NCBI GenBank assembly: GCA_026398575.1
Contig: JAPLSP010000178.1
Span: forward strand, 1 to 25,204
Direction: 5' to 3'
Origin: Candidatus Sumerlaeota bacterium
GTDB lineage: Bacteria; Sumerlaeota; Sumerlaeia; JADFCT01
Length of the DNA stretch: 25,204 bases
The position numbers and the translations under genes are program-made. Positions 7,558 to 15,244 of this stretch are shown here, in pieces. A model generated the notes under the pieces. The model was not told where the DNA came from. It was given only the letters and a program-made list of their open reading frames with translations, and did not search any database. The first letter of the stretch is position 1. Each line of letters begins with the position of its first letter.

Positions 7558-7899
7558 ATGAGATCAAGTGATCGCTACATCAAGGTTGTTGAGTGGAGCG
7601 AAGAGGATCAATGCTATATTGGCCGGTGCCCTGGTTTGATGCTTGGCGGCATCCACGGCATGGATGAACGCAAAGTATATAAGGAGTTGTGTCAGGTTGT
7701 GGATGAATGGATCGAAATTCATCAGGAGGAAAACATTTCTCTTCCTCGCGCCACAATTGGTCGCCGCTACAGCGGCCGGGTCCTTGTCCAGATAGGCAAA
7801 GATCTGCACGAAAGGATTGCGCTTCGAGCAGCCTCTAAAGGAAAATCCGTTACGCGCTATTGCCGCGACGTGCTCGAACGCTCCTCCGCACGGCAATAA
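7558..7899 (+). CDS. hicB: Solitary HicB-family antitoxin-like protein
   Basis: 113 aa from the ATG at 7558, preceded by GGAAGG; a GTG at 7516 would add 14 residues. Residues about 4-55 are a HicB-like domain (RYIKVVEWSEEDQCYIGRCP, GGIHGMDERKVYKELCQVVDEW). Residues about 70-110 (SGRVLVQIGKDLHERIALRA, SVTRYCRDVLER) form a ribbon-helix-helix DNA-binding domain. HicB proteins neutralise the HicA mRNA interferase and repress their operon through this domain. No HicA-like ORF (about 60 aa, double-stranded-RNA-binding fold with a catalytic His) was found on either side, so the gene is solitary here and may act as a regulator or a remnant. Confidence 0.7.
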   Translation: MRSSDRYIKVVEWSEEDQCYIGRCPGLMLGGIHGMDERKVYKELCQVVDEWIEIHQEENISLPRATIGRRYSGRVLVQIGKDLHERIALRAASKGKSVTRYCRDVLERSSARQ

Positions 7900-7926
7900 G
7901 ATGCCCCGCCTCCTTGATGATAGCGA

Positions 7927-8439
7927 TTATTTTGCGGATTCAGCGCCTAAGAGCCATTTCCAAACGGGCATCACTGGAATCTTGCGCTTTCCGCAATCGC
8001 GTTTGCCTTCCTGATCGAAAGTCAATATCCCGCCGGTCTTGATCTTGAGCTGATCCATTGCCGCCGCCAGGCCGTTTAACTCGCGCGGTTCATTTTGCGG
8101 GGTGAGTTCCCAGCAAACTTGCCATGCTTCCGCGGGGCGGGCGCCGTCCATGATGATGAAATCGCATTCATGGCGGTCTTTGAAATAAAACATCGCGCGG
8201 TCGAGGCGTCGCATTTCGATCGCGACGGCATTTTCAAGCCATTTGCCTTTGTTCTCAGAAAAGGACGTGGACAGCAGGCCAAAGCCGGTGTCGAGGAGAT
8301 AGGTTTTGCGCGGATTGGCCAGCCGCTTTCGCGCAGAGAAAGAGAATTTTTCGTTAGTAAACAGTTTTCGCAAAACTTGTTTACCATACTGCATCACTTT
8401 GTTGGAGGCAAATAAAAAATCCGATATGCCTTTAGCCAC
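7927..8439 (-). pseudogene. C-terminal fragment of a DUF4143/AAA_14 ATPase
   Basis: About 170 residues. The readable part (ARKRLANPRKTYLLDTGF, FSENKGKWLENAVAIEMRRL, FYFKDRHECDFIIMDG, then KIPVMPVWKWLLG at the end) corresponds to the DUF4143 half of these proteins, a degenerate PD-(D/E)xK-like fold with the xxHECDFI strand. Intact members are about 380-450 aa and carry an N-terminal AAA ATPase with a Walker A motif. That half is absent: the frame opens at a GTG in the outer arm of an inverted-repeat element (8429-8557), and no ATPase residues are seen beyond it. The first about 25 residues do not look like the family. It is read as a truncated gene, with the insertion or deletion endpoint at the repeat. 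Confidence 0.65.
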
Positions 8440-8557
8440 GTTACGAAGAAGTCACCACAGAGACACCGAGGCACAGAGAAACCCACAAAGAGCATTCCTA
8501 ACGTATTTCTCTGTGCCTCGGTGTCTCTGTGGTGACCTCAATATATTCGGCTAAAGG
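8429..8557. repeat. Inverted-repeat element (MITE/REP-like)
   Basis: Two perfectly complementary 31-bp arms, 8451-8481 and 8506-8536, rich in CACAGAGACACCGAGG and its complement, flank a 24-base loop. A second outer pair of 9-bp arms (CCTTTAGCC at 8429-8437, GGCTAAAGG at 8549-8557) encloses them. It carries no ORF of its own. It lies between the ATPase fragment and the DUF5107 gene and could act as a strong bidirectional RNA hairpin as well as a mobile repeat. Confidence 0.8.
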
Positions 8558-8618
8558 GTTACAAAATCCGCGCAAATCATATATAAGCCAAATTGCAGCA
8601 TGGCCGCTGCCTGCGCTA

Positions 8619-11600
8619 TCAATTCTTCAGTTCCTCCATAACCATCCGTAGTTCCCTTGATAGTTCTGGTTTTTTCTTTCCCGATTTTTCTTCGAAGGAT
8701 ATGATTGCCTCGCGGAGTTTTTTGGCTTCATCTGTTTTTCCCATTTTTTCACAGCAGAGCGCTTGGAGATAATCTTGGGCGCGCTCGTCGCAGTCGTAGG
8801 GGCGACCGCTCCCGAGGCGCTCGGGATATTCGCGGGCGCTTGCGATGTCCGGCAGCGCTTCCTCGTATTTACCCGATTTGATTTTTCCAATCGCCAGCCG
8901 GAGCAGGCATTCGACGTAGAGGCGATGAACGTCGCTGGCGCCTTCGGAGGGGAGGAAGGCCGAGCGATTCAGTTGATCCAACGCTGCTGCATAATCACTG
9001 CTGTGCATCAGCGTTTTGACGAGAGCGAGGCGGATCGTGTCTTGTTCGGGGAAGAGCGCTGACGCCTCGCGCGCCAAGGTCAGCGCTTCGCTTGTTCGCT
9101 TCAGGTCGTCCAGGCAGGCTGCCGCAGAGTGCCAGCCGCGCCATTCGCTGTGCTCTTTTTCCATCGCTTTGCGGTAGAACACCAGGGCGCGCTCGGGAAA
9201 CTTCTTGCGCGCGGCGTGTCCCTGGATGAGATAATACGGCGCGAAATCCGGCTCGCCGCAGCGGTTGAGCATCGCCTGCGCTTCATCCACTCTGCCAAGT
9301 CCCCAGAGGTTCAGCGCCAGGAAGTATTTTGCTTTCCAATCTTCGGGGCGTTGCTGCGCAACCCATTCGAAGATGGCGATGGACTCGGCGCGATAGGGGA
9401 AAACCAGTTTTGGCGAAGCCGCAACGGCGAGATCGAGGAATGCTCCGCTCTCCTTCGGGCCGCGTTCGCGCAGCAGCCACGACATCCAGTAAAGTATTTC
9501 TGAATTCTGCGGCGCTTGTCGTAGAATTTGAATTGCTTCGTCTTCGATCTTCAGATTCACATAATAAGACGCCAGTTCGAGGTAACTTTCTTGCGGGAAT
9601 TCGCCGCGGATCGCGCCTTGAAAGGCGCTCAGCTTTTCGGGAGTCTGGGCGGTCAGCCATGCCTCACTGCGGGCGAAATGATTCAGCGGTTCGATGGCGA
9701 GGATTTCTTTGAGCGCGGTCTGGGCCGCGTCGCGGTCGCCGCGCTTGCGAGCGGCAATGGCTAGCGTCTGGCGTGCGGTGATATCGAAGCGATTGAAATC
9801 CAGCGCGCGCCGCGCGTATTCGTCCGCGCGTTGATACGACTGTTGCATCAGGTATATCTCCGCCATCTGCGTCCAGGCGGCGGAGCGATATTCCAGCGAT
9901 CGCGCCGCCCATCCCATCGCCTCCAGCGCGCCCGTCAGATCGCCCTGGCGCCGCGCGACCAAACCGTACACGAAATTGGCCTGCGGATCGTACATCGCCA
10001 AATCCAACGCCCGGCGCGCGGCGTCCTGCGCTTTCCCGAGTTCATCCCGCCGCAGATACAACTCGGCCACGCGCCCCAACGCGCGAACATGATGCGGTTC
10101 CTTCGCGAGGCATTGCTGATATTTTTCCATCGCCGCGATGTATTTGCGTGTCTGCTCAAGGCGCTCAGCCTGCGCGTACAGGCCCTCGGCGGTGTTCTCA
10201 TCGTAATCGCGGAAATGAATCGGGCGCTGAAGGGTTGTGGCCGCAGGATCGCTTGTCCATGAAAGTTTGTCTCCCAGTTTCCCCAACTTCACTGTCATGA
10301 CGCCCTGTCCGCTTGTCTTGATTTCTTTGCGCCATACTTCCAATGGTTTTAGGCTGAGCTTCTCTCTTGCGATTTCCTTGCCGCCCTCGGTCGTGATCAA
10401 TTCGTCCTGAATTTCCTCCAGCGCGCAGAAACCCAGTTTCAAAACTCCCGACGCCGTCGTCACCGACAACGCGCCGCACGGCGTCGCTGCTGAGATCGGT
10501 CCGATTTCCTTGTAAGGAAACCACACCTCGCGCCAGCGGTCGGAGGCGCCGGGCTGGAAGAATACTGTGTCCGATTGGTTGAGGTAGCGCCCGGCCTGCG
10601 GCTCACTGTATTGCCCGTCGCCGTCGGACAACAGGTTCTCCCAAATCATCCCCTCGCGCGAGAGGCCCCAAATCCAGACTTTGCGCCCGGGGACGTCGCC
10701 GGGCGGCGCCCAGTGGCCCAGTCCGAATTTTGCGTCATTCCAATAGACCCCGTAAAAATCAAGATACTGCCCGAGGGTAAAATAGCTCTTGTAGGAGCCG
10801 AAGTCGTTGTTCTTGTACCATGAGAGATCGCGTCCGCCGTCCACGGGCCAGGGCGCCGGTTTGACGCCGAAATCATGCCCGATCCATGCGTTCCCCGGGA
10901 AGGCGTATTGCATGTCCGCGCTGACGTGGACCGCCGCGTTCATCCACATGTAGTACGACTGATGCAGCGGCGTGGGGTTGTGCCAGAAAGACTCGGTTTC
11001 GAACCACGCCTTATCCGGCGGCAGCGTGATCGTCACGTTCCAGCGTGTGCGCGAAGGCAGATCGAGCGCGCCCACAACGCAGCTCACGCTCCCGTCTTTA
11101 TTGGCACGCGTAAGATAGTCCACAGGCGTGGCGCCGGTTGGCGTATGTCCCATTACTCCGAAGTTGAACTCCAGCCCGCCGGAGGTCCACGGTCCGCGCA
11201 TCGCGATCTGGCGGAACTTCATGACATGGTTCATGTAAAGGAATTCGCGCCCGGTAGATTTTTCACGCGCGCCCCAAACTTTGCCGCCCACCTCGGGCAG
11301 CACAAAGACTTCGATATACGGATTCTCCATCCGGATCACAGTCCATTCGCGCTCGACCGCCGTTTTGCTGAAGCCGTCAAACGCGCAATACGGATAGATC
11401 GTTGAAGGTCCGCTGCTGAAGCCGCCGCGCGGCATGATGGGCGTCGGATCGGGATCGGAAAAAGGATAGGTCTTGATCATCTGGCGTGTTTCGCGAATGG
11501 TCGCCGCGCCGCGCAGGAACGCGGGCAAGAACGCCGGCATGAGGAACAAAACGCCGATCATGATGCGCGATGAGAGCTTGAAGAGACTCGATGAGAGCTT

Positions 11601-11645
11601 CACGATAGGCGATGCGCGTTTCACGATGCGCGATGAGAGTTGCAT
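8619..11645 (-). CDS. Secreted DUF5107 + TPR repeat protein
   Basis: 1008 aa from the ATG at 11645. This start has AAGGAG upstream and lies behind a promoter with a perfect TATAAT; a TTG at 11717 falls inside the -35 box. The N-terminus carries a basic, repetitive region and then a hydrophobic signal segment (MIGVLFLMPAFLPAFL). Residues about 60-470 match a DUF5107-type domain (NPYIEVFVLPEVGGKVWGA, GLEFNFGVMGHTPTG, ETESFWHNPTPLHQSYYMWM), which has the look of a galactose-mutarotase-like beta-sandwich as in carbohydrate-acting enzymes. Residues about 485-1000 are TPR helical repeats (for example AEGLYAQAERLEQTRKYIAA and HHVRALGRVAELYLRRDELG). The architecture is known from glycan-degrading bacteria, but the biochemical role is not established. 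Its neighbours are polysaccharide-active hydrolases, so a role in glycan binding or processing outside the cytoplasm is likely. Confidence 0.8.
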   Translation of the reverse strand: MQLSSRIVKRASPIVKLSSSLFKLSSRIMIGVLFLMPAFLPAFLRGAATIRETRQMIKTYPFSDPDPTPIMPRGGFSSGPSTIYPYCAFDGFSKTAVEREWTVIRMENPYIEVFVLPEVGGKVWGAREKSTGREFLYMNHVMKFRQIAMRGPWTSGGLEFNFGVMGHTPTGATPVDYLTRANKDGSVSCVVGALDLPSRTRWNVTITLPPDKAWFETESFWHNPTPLHQSYYMWMNAAVHVSADMQYAFPGNAWIGHDFGVKPAPWPVDGGRDLSWYKNNDFGSYKSYFTLGQYLDFYGVYWNDAKFGLGHWAPPGDVPGRKVWIWGLSREGMIWENLLSDGDGQYSEPQAGRYLNQSDTVFFQPGASDRWREVWFPYKEIGPISAATPCGALSVTTASGVLKLGFCALEEIQDELITTEGGKEIAREKLSLKPLEVWRKEIKTSGQGVMTVKLGKLGDKLSWTSDPAATTLQRPIHFRDYDENTAEGLYAQAERLEQTRKYIAAMEKYQQCLAKEPHHVRALGRVAELYLRRDELGKAQDAARRALDLAMYDPQANFVYGLVARRQGDLTGALEAMGWAARSLEYRSAAWTQMAEIYLMQQSYQRADEYARRALDFNRFDITARQTLAIAARKRGDRDAAQTALKEILAIEPLNHFARSEAWLTAQTPEKLSAFQGAIRGEFPQESYLELASYYVNLKIEDEAIQILRQAPQNSEILYWMSWLLRERGPKESGAFLDLAVAASPKLVFPYRAESIAIFEWVAQQRPEDWKAKYFLALNLWGLGRVDEAQAMLNRCGEPDFAPYYLIQGHAARKKFPERALVFYRKAMEKEHSEWRGWHSAAACLDDLKRTSEALTLAREASALFPEQDTIRLALVKTLMHSSDYAAALDQLNRSAFLPSEGASDVHRLYVECLLRLAIGKIKSGKYEEALPDIASAREYPERLGSGRPYDCDERAQDYLQALCCEKMGKTDEAKKLREAIISFEEKSGKKKPELSRELRMVMEELKN
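11556..11639 (-). repeat. 21-bp x4 tandem repeat in the signal-peptide region
   Basis: Four consecutive 21-bp units encode the heptads LSSRIVK, RASPIVK, LSSSLFK and LSSRIMI at residues 3-30 of the DUF5107 protein. The shared DNA core is CTCTCATCGCGCATC. The unit length keeps the frame. Confidence 0.8.
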
Positions 11646-11687
11646 AGTGGTCGCGACTCCTTCTTGGCGATGACGGCCTTTATGTGG

Positions 11688-11717
11688 ATTATATCGGTCT
11701 GGGCAGTGGTCCTTCAA
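11688..11717 (-). promoter_or_regulatory. Sigma70-like promoter for the DUF5107 gene
   Basis: On the minus strand TTGAAG (11717-11712) is followed after 18 bp by a perfect TATAAT (11693-11688). Transcription would start near 11681, about 35 bases before the ATG at 11645, with AAGGAG in between. Confidence 0.65.
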
Positions 11718-11741
11718 TATTGAAATAATGGCCTACGAAGG

Positions 11742-11822
11742 CATCCCGGAGGGATGATTAATGATCTTCATCCCGGAGGGATGATTGATGATCTTCATCC
11801 CGGAGGGATGATTGATAATAGC
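11742..11822. repeat. 27-bp x3 tandem repeat with palindromic core
   Basis: Three near-identical 27-bp units (11742, 11769, 11796), each starting with the palindromic core CATCCCGGAGGGATG followed by ATT[A/G]AT. The last unit diverges in its final bases and leads into the larger inverted cassette. Confidence 0.85.
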
Positions 11823-11992
11823 CCACAGTTTCAACTGTGGGACGGCGTAGCGGTCATTTCTTTAGTCCCGGAGGGACGGATGACGAAGAGCTCTGAACCA
11901 TGGAATTCAGTCGTCCCTCCGGGACTCTCGAACAGGGCCACTGCCTGCCCACCGTTGAAACGGTGGGCTATTATCAATTGTCCCTCCGGGAC
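11796..11992. repeat. Nested inverted-repeat cassette of short palindromes
   Basis: The left half (about 11796-11877) and the right half (about 11913-11992) are inverted copies with the same inner order: a TCCCGGAGGGA-type palindrome, ATTGATAATAGCCCAC, a hairpin CCCACNGTT/AACNGTGGG, a variable stretch of about 20 bases, and GTCCCGGAGGGAC. The hairpins are at 11822-11841 and 11948-11967; the GTCCC palindromes are at 11865-11877, 11913-11925 and 11980-11992. The rest of the gene-free stretch 11646-12078 holds only the promoter above and nothing else I recognise. Confidence 0.8.
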
Positions 11993-12078
11993 ACCACTTG
12001 TATTGTTCCAAGTTGTAACTCGTCACATCTAAGTTGAAGGACCAAGAATGGCCGGCCTTGTCACTATTCGCTAGCATA

Positions 12079-14904
12079 TCACTTCTCGCCGGCGCGCTTG
12101 ATTTTGCAGGCGATGTCGCGCGAAAAAGTGGGCGCTTTCACCGCCAAAGAGCCGGTGGTCAGGTCTGTTTCCTGTCGCGCTGCGGCGATCTCGCCGCCCT
12201 TCCAGGTGTCCCAGAATTCCACGCGATACTTGCCGGGCTTCAGTCCGCCGACGGCGAACGTCGGCTCGGCGAATTGCTTGATGGCGGGATTGTTTCCCAC
12301 TCCCTGGCGGAAGAGCGTCTTGTCGTAGAGCCAAAGATAGACGCGTTCGTCGCTCTGTTGCGCGGCGATTTCCAATTGTTTGTCCGCGCTGGTGATCGTG
12401 ACGTTCTGAGAGGGCGCCAGATTCAGCCCGCGATAATCCTCGTCGCGATGGAAGGCCGCCAGCGCCGAGTATTGATCGTATTTGTTGGCGAAATGGATGT
12501 AGAGGCAATACCAATGCATGGCCGGTCCGCAGAATGGCGCCATGCTCGAAGCCCAGAGTCCGCCGTGCAGATTGTAGAGCATGTAGTCCGGGCTGTTCCA
12601 GCCGACGCCGTATTCATTGATATAAGCCGGCAGATTATAGGCGCCGAGCTGTTTCCATAGATAGTTGACCGACGCGATCATGTCGTGGGCATAGCCGTTG
12701 GACTGCTTGATATCCATCCACGGCTGCCCGCCAACGTTGGGATCGAACGTGCCGTAGCACACGTGCGCCGCGCACAGATGCTTGTAGGGGTCCAGCGTCT
12801 TGACGGTGGTGGTGATGAACTCATGCCAGCTGCGGATGTCGTTCGAGTTATAGTTGTGCACGAGGTTGATTTCATTGCAGACTAGGAACCAGGCGATGGA
12901 CGTACTGTATCCCCAGCGGCCAATAATATAGCGCATCCGCTTATATGCGTCCTGGCGCGTCTTCGGGTCCGTCCAGTATTGGGATGACGTTTGCAGATGT
13001 CCGCCGTTTGCGAGGTAAGCGGGGTTGTCCGGCCATTCCTGATCCAGCCGCCGGACGACGACGAACTGGCCGTGGTTATTGAGCGTGATGTCGAAATAGA
13101 CGCCGTATCTTTCGCCCTGGCGAATGATGTGGTCCATGCGCCAGGAGTTGAACTGGCTGTATCGCCCCAGCCCTTCGAAGTCCTGCCGGTAGCCGCGCGA
13201 CCATTCGAGCGCCAGCCACCAGGCCGCCATCCACACGCGGGCAATATTCATCCCCGACTCGCTCATCCGCTTGAACATGGCGTCGTAGATGTAGGTCTCC
13301 CAATTTTCGGGCGGCTCGAACTCATAGTGATAACCGCAGCGCGAATCCCACGGAGAGCGGATCACCATGCCAATGGGGTAGAAGAGCGAGTTGTCGCCGT
13401 CGAAAGACAGATAGCGCGGGTCCTTGAGGTCTATGCGCACGAATCCGCGGAAGGGAGCGTCGGCGATGTTGAAGGAATAGAGGGGCGATTCATAACGCGC
13501 GCCGGTATGGTCGCGCGCGCGGATGCGAAAGGAGTAAGGACCAGACATGCGCGGCGTGAACCGGGCTTTCCAGCAGGCTTTCCCGCGCGGATCGCAAGCC
13601 TCCCCGCCATCCTCCAGACGGCGGCGCGTAAAGTCCTGAAACCAAAAAGCCGGCAGGGTGGCAGAGGAGATGGCTGTTGTCAGATTGCCCGGGCTTGTGT
13701 TTGCCCCGAGTCCGACTGGTCCGACTGGTCCGACGAGTCCGACCGATCCGACAGACACCCCCGCCCCCACCCCCGCCCCCACCCCCGCCGCCGTTCCCTT
13801 CGCGCCCCCGCCGCCATCCGGATAGCCCAAAAAATCCACATCCACCGCCACGTCATCCGGGTCAAAAGGATTGTCATACGCGCGCGTCAGATCGAAGGTG
13901 ATCTCAAAGCACTGTCCGCGCTTGACGGGCGTCTGGGGAAAGCGCACATCCACAGCCTTCAGTTCCTCGGCAGGCTCATGAACCCCTTCGATAGCCATAT
14001 TCGCAACACGCAGCGTGACCGCCGCCGGTAGGTCCCGCCCGCCGGACGGGACTAACGGCGATCCTGGCGCCAGCAGGTCCCTCCCGCCGGACGGGACCAA
14101 AGGCGATCCTGGCGCCGTCATTTCTCTCCCGCCCGCCAGCGCTTCTTCCGCCGAGAAAAACCGCAATCCCACGAAGGTTAGATTCTGCCGCATAGAGTCA
14201 TTCCACGCCGTGCTCTCATCCATCGAACGCCATTCGTCGCTCGCCTCGTCCAGATCCCATGACACCGAATTCCAGACTCCCGGCTTCAGGACGCGGGTCG
14301 GCTCCGTGGCGAACCATCCCCAAACCCGGTGGCGGGCGATCAACTGCGTGGATACATTCGCCCCGGCCTGCGACGGGACATAGATTTCGGCGCGGAACGC
14401 GCTGCCGTGCGCCCACATCGGGCGATCTTCGCGGATGCGCCGGATAATGCCGGCCGCCGTCGGAAACTGCGCCGTCAGCCAGAGTTCATCCCGCCCTTTT
14501 TCGCCATTGCGAACGACTTTCAATTCCGAGTCCGCGCCTTCAGGCTGCGAGGAAATCAAGCCTCCCGATGGCGGAGGAATCAGGCTTTCCGAAGGCGTAG
14601 AAATCAAACCTTCCGCTGAAGGAGAAAACACGCCTCTTGAAGCCGCGGCAAACATGACTGGTGCCGGCGGAGAAATCACCTCGTCGCTCACAGCCCATTG
14701 GCTCGACCATCCGCCCAATCGCGCGCCGTCGAGCGCAAAGATATAAACACCGTTGCCTTCCGTAGCCGTCTTCGGCGCTGGCGCAAGCGCAACGGCAGAC
14801 GCGGTCGAGGCGCCGGCGGCATTGATGGCCGCGGTCTCCGCCGCCCGTAACCCCGCGAGAACAGATAGAAGTGGCGCCGACAAAATTGCGAGAAGCAGCC
14901 GCAT
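12079..14904 (-). CDS. Secreted clan GH-A glycoside hydrolase with DUF5060-like N-terminus
   Basis: 941 aa from the ATG at 14904 (MRLLLAILSAPLLSVLAGLRA is a signal peptide); a TTG at 14910 is an alternative. Residues about 45-260 are a beta-sandwich (IFALDGARLGGWSSQWAVSD, LKPGVWNSVSWDLDE) with the look of a carbohydrate-binding module. Residues about 315-470 (RGQCFEITFDL, then FTPRMSGPYSFRIRARD) resemble DUF5060. Residues about 480-830 form a TIM barrel: YLSFDGDNSLFYPIGM, NIARVWMAAWW, CNEINLVHNY with the putative acid/base E678, and INEYGVGW with the putative nucleophile E764. Clan GH-A enzymes use such a Glu pair for retaining hydrolysis of beta-linked glycans. A C-terminal beta domain (about 840-935) follows. 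Low-complexity in-frame repeats fill the linkers. Substrate unknown. Confidence 0.8.
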   Translation of the reverse strand: MRLLLAILSAPLLSVLAGLRAAETAAINAAGASTASAVALAPAPKTATEGNGVYIFALDGARLGGWSSQWAVSDEVISPPAPVMFAAASRGVFSPSAEGLISTPSESLIPPPSGGLISSQPEGADSELKVVRNGEKGRDELWLTAQFPTAAGIIRRIREDRPMWAHGSAFRAEIYVPSQAGANVSTQLIARHRVWGWFATEPTRVLKPGVWNSVSWDLDEASDEWRSMDESTAWNDSMRQNLTFVGLRFFSAEEALAGGREMTAPGSPLVPSGGRDLLAPGSPLVPSGGRDLPAAVTLRVANMAIEGVHEPAEELKAVDVRFPQTPVKRGQCFEITFDLTRAYDNPFDPDDVAVDVDFLGYPDGGGGAKGTAAGVGAGVGAGVSVGSVGLVGPVGPVGLGANTSPGNLTTAISSATLPAFWFQDFTRRRLEDGGEACDPRGKACWKARFTPRMSGPYSFRIRARDHTGARYESPLYSFNIADAPFRGFVRIDLKDPRYLSFDGDNSLFYPIGMVIRSPWDSRCGYHYEFEPPENWETYIYDAMFKRMSESGMNIARVWMAAWWLALEWSRGYRQDFEGLGRYSQFNSWRMDHIIRQGERYGVYFDITLNNHGQFVVVRRLDQEWPDNPAYLANGGHLQTSSQYWTDPKTRQDAYKRMRYIIGRWGYSTSIAWFLVCNEINLVHNYNSNDIRSWHEFITTTVKTLDPYKHLCAAHVCYGTFDPNVGGQPWMDIKQSNGYAHDMIASVNYLWKQLGAYNLPAYINEYGVGWNSPDYMLYNLHGGLWASSMAPFCGPAMHWYCLYIHFANKYDQYSALAAFHRDEDYRGLNLAPSQNVTITSADKQLEIAAQQSDERVYLWLYDKTLFRQGVGNNPAIKQFAEPTFAVGGLKPGKYRVEFWDTWKGGEIAAARQETDLTTGSLAVKAPTFSRDIACKIKRAGEK
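13709..13792 (-). repeat. In-frame 9-bp and 12-bp tandem repeats (Gly/Val-rich linker)
   Basis: On the plus strand five 9-bp units of the type [AG]GTCCGAC[TGC] occupy 13709-13753, followed from 13757 by at least two and a half 12-bp units ACCCCCGCCCCC. On the coding strand the second block is G5-N1-G5-N1 repeated. They encode the GVGAGVGAGVSVG and VGLVGPVGPVGLG linker of the GH-A protein. Confidence 0.85.
14030..14119 (-). repeat. In-frame 45-bp x2 tandem repeat
   Basis: Two 45-bp units (14030-14074 and 14075-14119) encode APGSPLVPSGGRDL twice. Each carries a GTCCC...GGGAC palindrome with a CCGGA core, similar in design to the intergenic GTCCCGGAGGGAC elements. Confidence 0.85.
14552..14647 (-). 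repeat. In-frame 24-bp x3-4 tandem repeat
   Basis: Three clear units (14552, 14576, 14600) and one degenerate unit (14624), each with a small hairpin such as CCTTC...GAAGG, encode the EGLISTPS, ESLIPPPS and GGLISSQP repeats near residues 85-118 of the GH-A protein. Confidence 0.8.
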
Positions 14905-14910
14905 GGACAA

Positions 14911-14940
14911 ATATTAGGATAAGAGAGGGCAGAGGCTCAA
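14911..14940 (-). promoter_or_regulatory. Candidate promoter of the GH-A gene, possibly leaderless
   Basis: On the minus strand TTGAGC (14940-14935) is followed after 18 bp by TAATAT (14916-14911). The expected transcription start is at or next to the ATG at 14904, and no ribosome site is seen between them. Confidence 0.35.
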
Positions 14941-15038
14941 GCGATACCAGCGGTAGCAAGATCATGCCGCTTTGTGGAATCGAAGAATTAAGCAGGATAT
15001 GGACACTTGGAAAATATGAATATGGCGTTACATAACTC

Positions 15039-15068
15039 TTGACGCGTTTCTGCTTAATGCATTAAAAT
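15039..15068 (+). promoter_or_regulatory. Sigma70-like promoter of the ELWxxDGT gene
   Basis: TTGACG (15039-15044) and TAAAAT (15063-15068) are 18 bp apart. The predicted 5' leader before the ATG at 15245 is about 170 bases. The gene-free stretch 14905-15244 between the two divergent genes holds this promoter and the opposite one; nothing else was recognised. Confidence 0.55.
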
Positions 15069-15244
15069 ACGTCTAGTCATTGGTGGTATGGTACAAGGTG
15101 TTATTGGGCGCCCTCGCTTATTGGGTGTTTGGGGGTCGCGCAAGAAGCCGAATGGTTTGTTTCAAAAGGCAGGGATTCAAAGCGCTAAAAAAGGCCGCTT
15201 TATGCACGCGCCCTCAAATCCTTAAAATCCCAAGGAGTCTGGCC

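Noticed and set aside
11742..11822. CRISPR array from the regular 27-bp spacing
   Set aside because: The whole unit is repeated, there are no variable spacers, only three units exist and no cas gene is in the window.
12991..14031. 346-residue plus-strand open frame inside the GH-A hydrolase gene
   Set aside because: It is the antisense of a well-supported gene, its composition (Arg/His/Pro-rich, GC-run driven) is not protein-like, and it has no recognisable domain.
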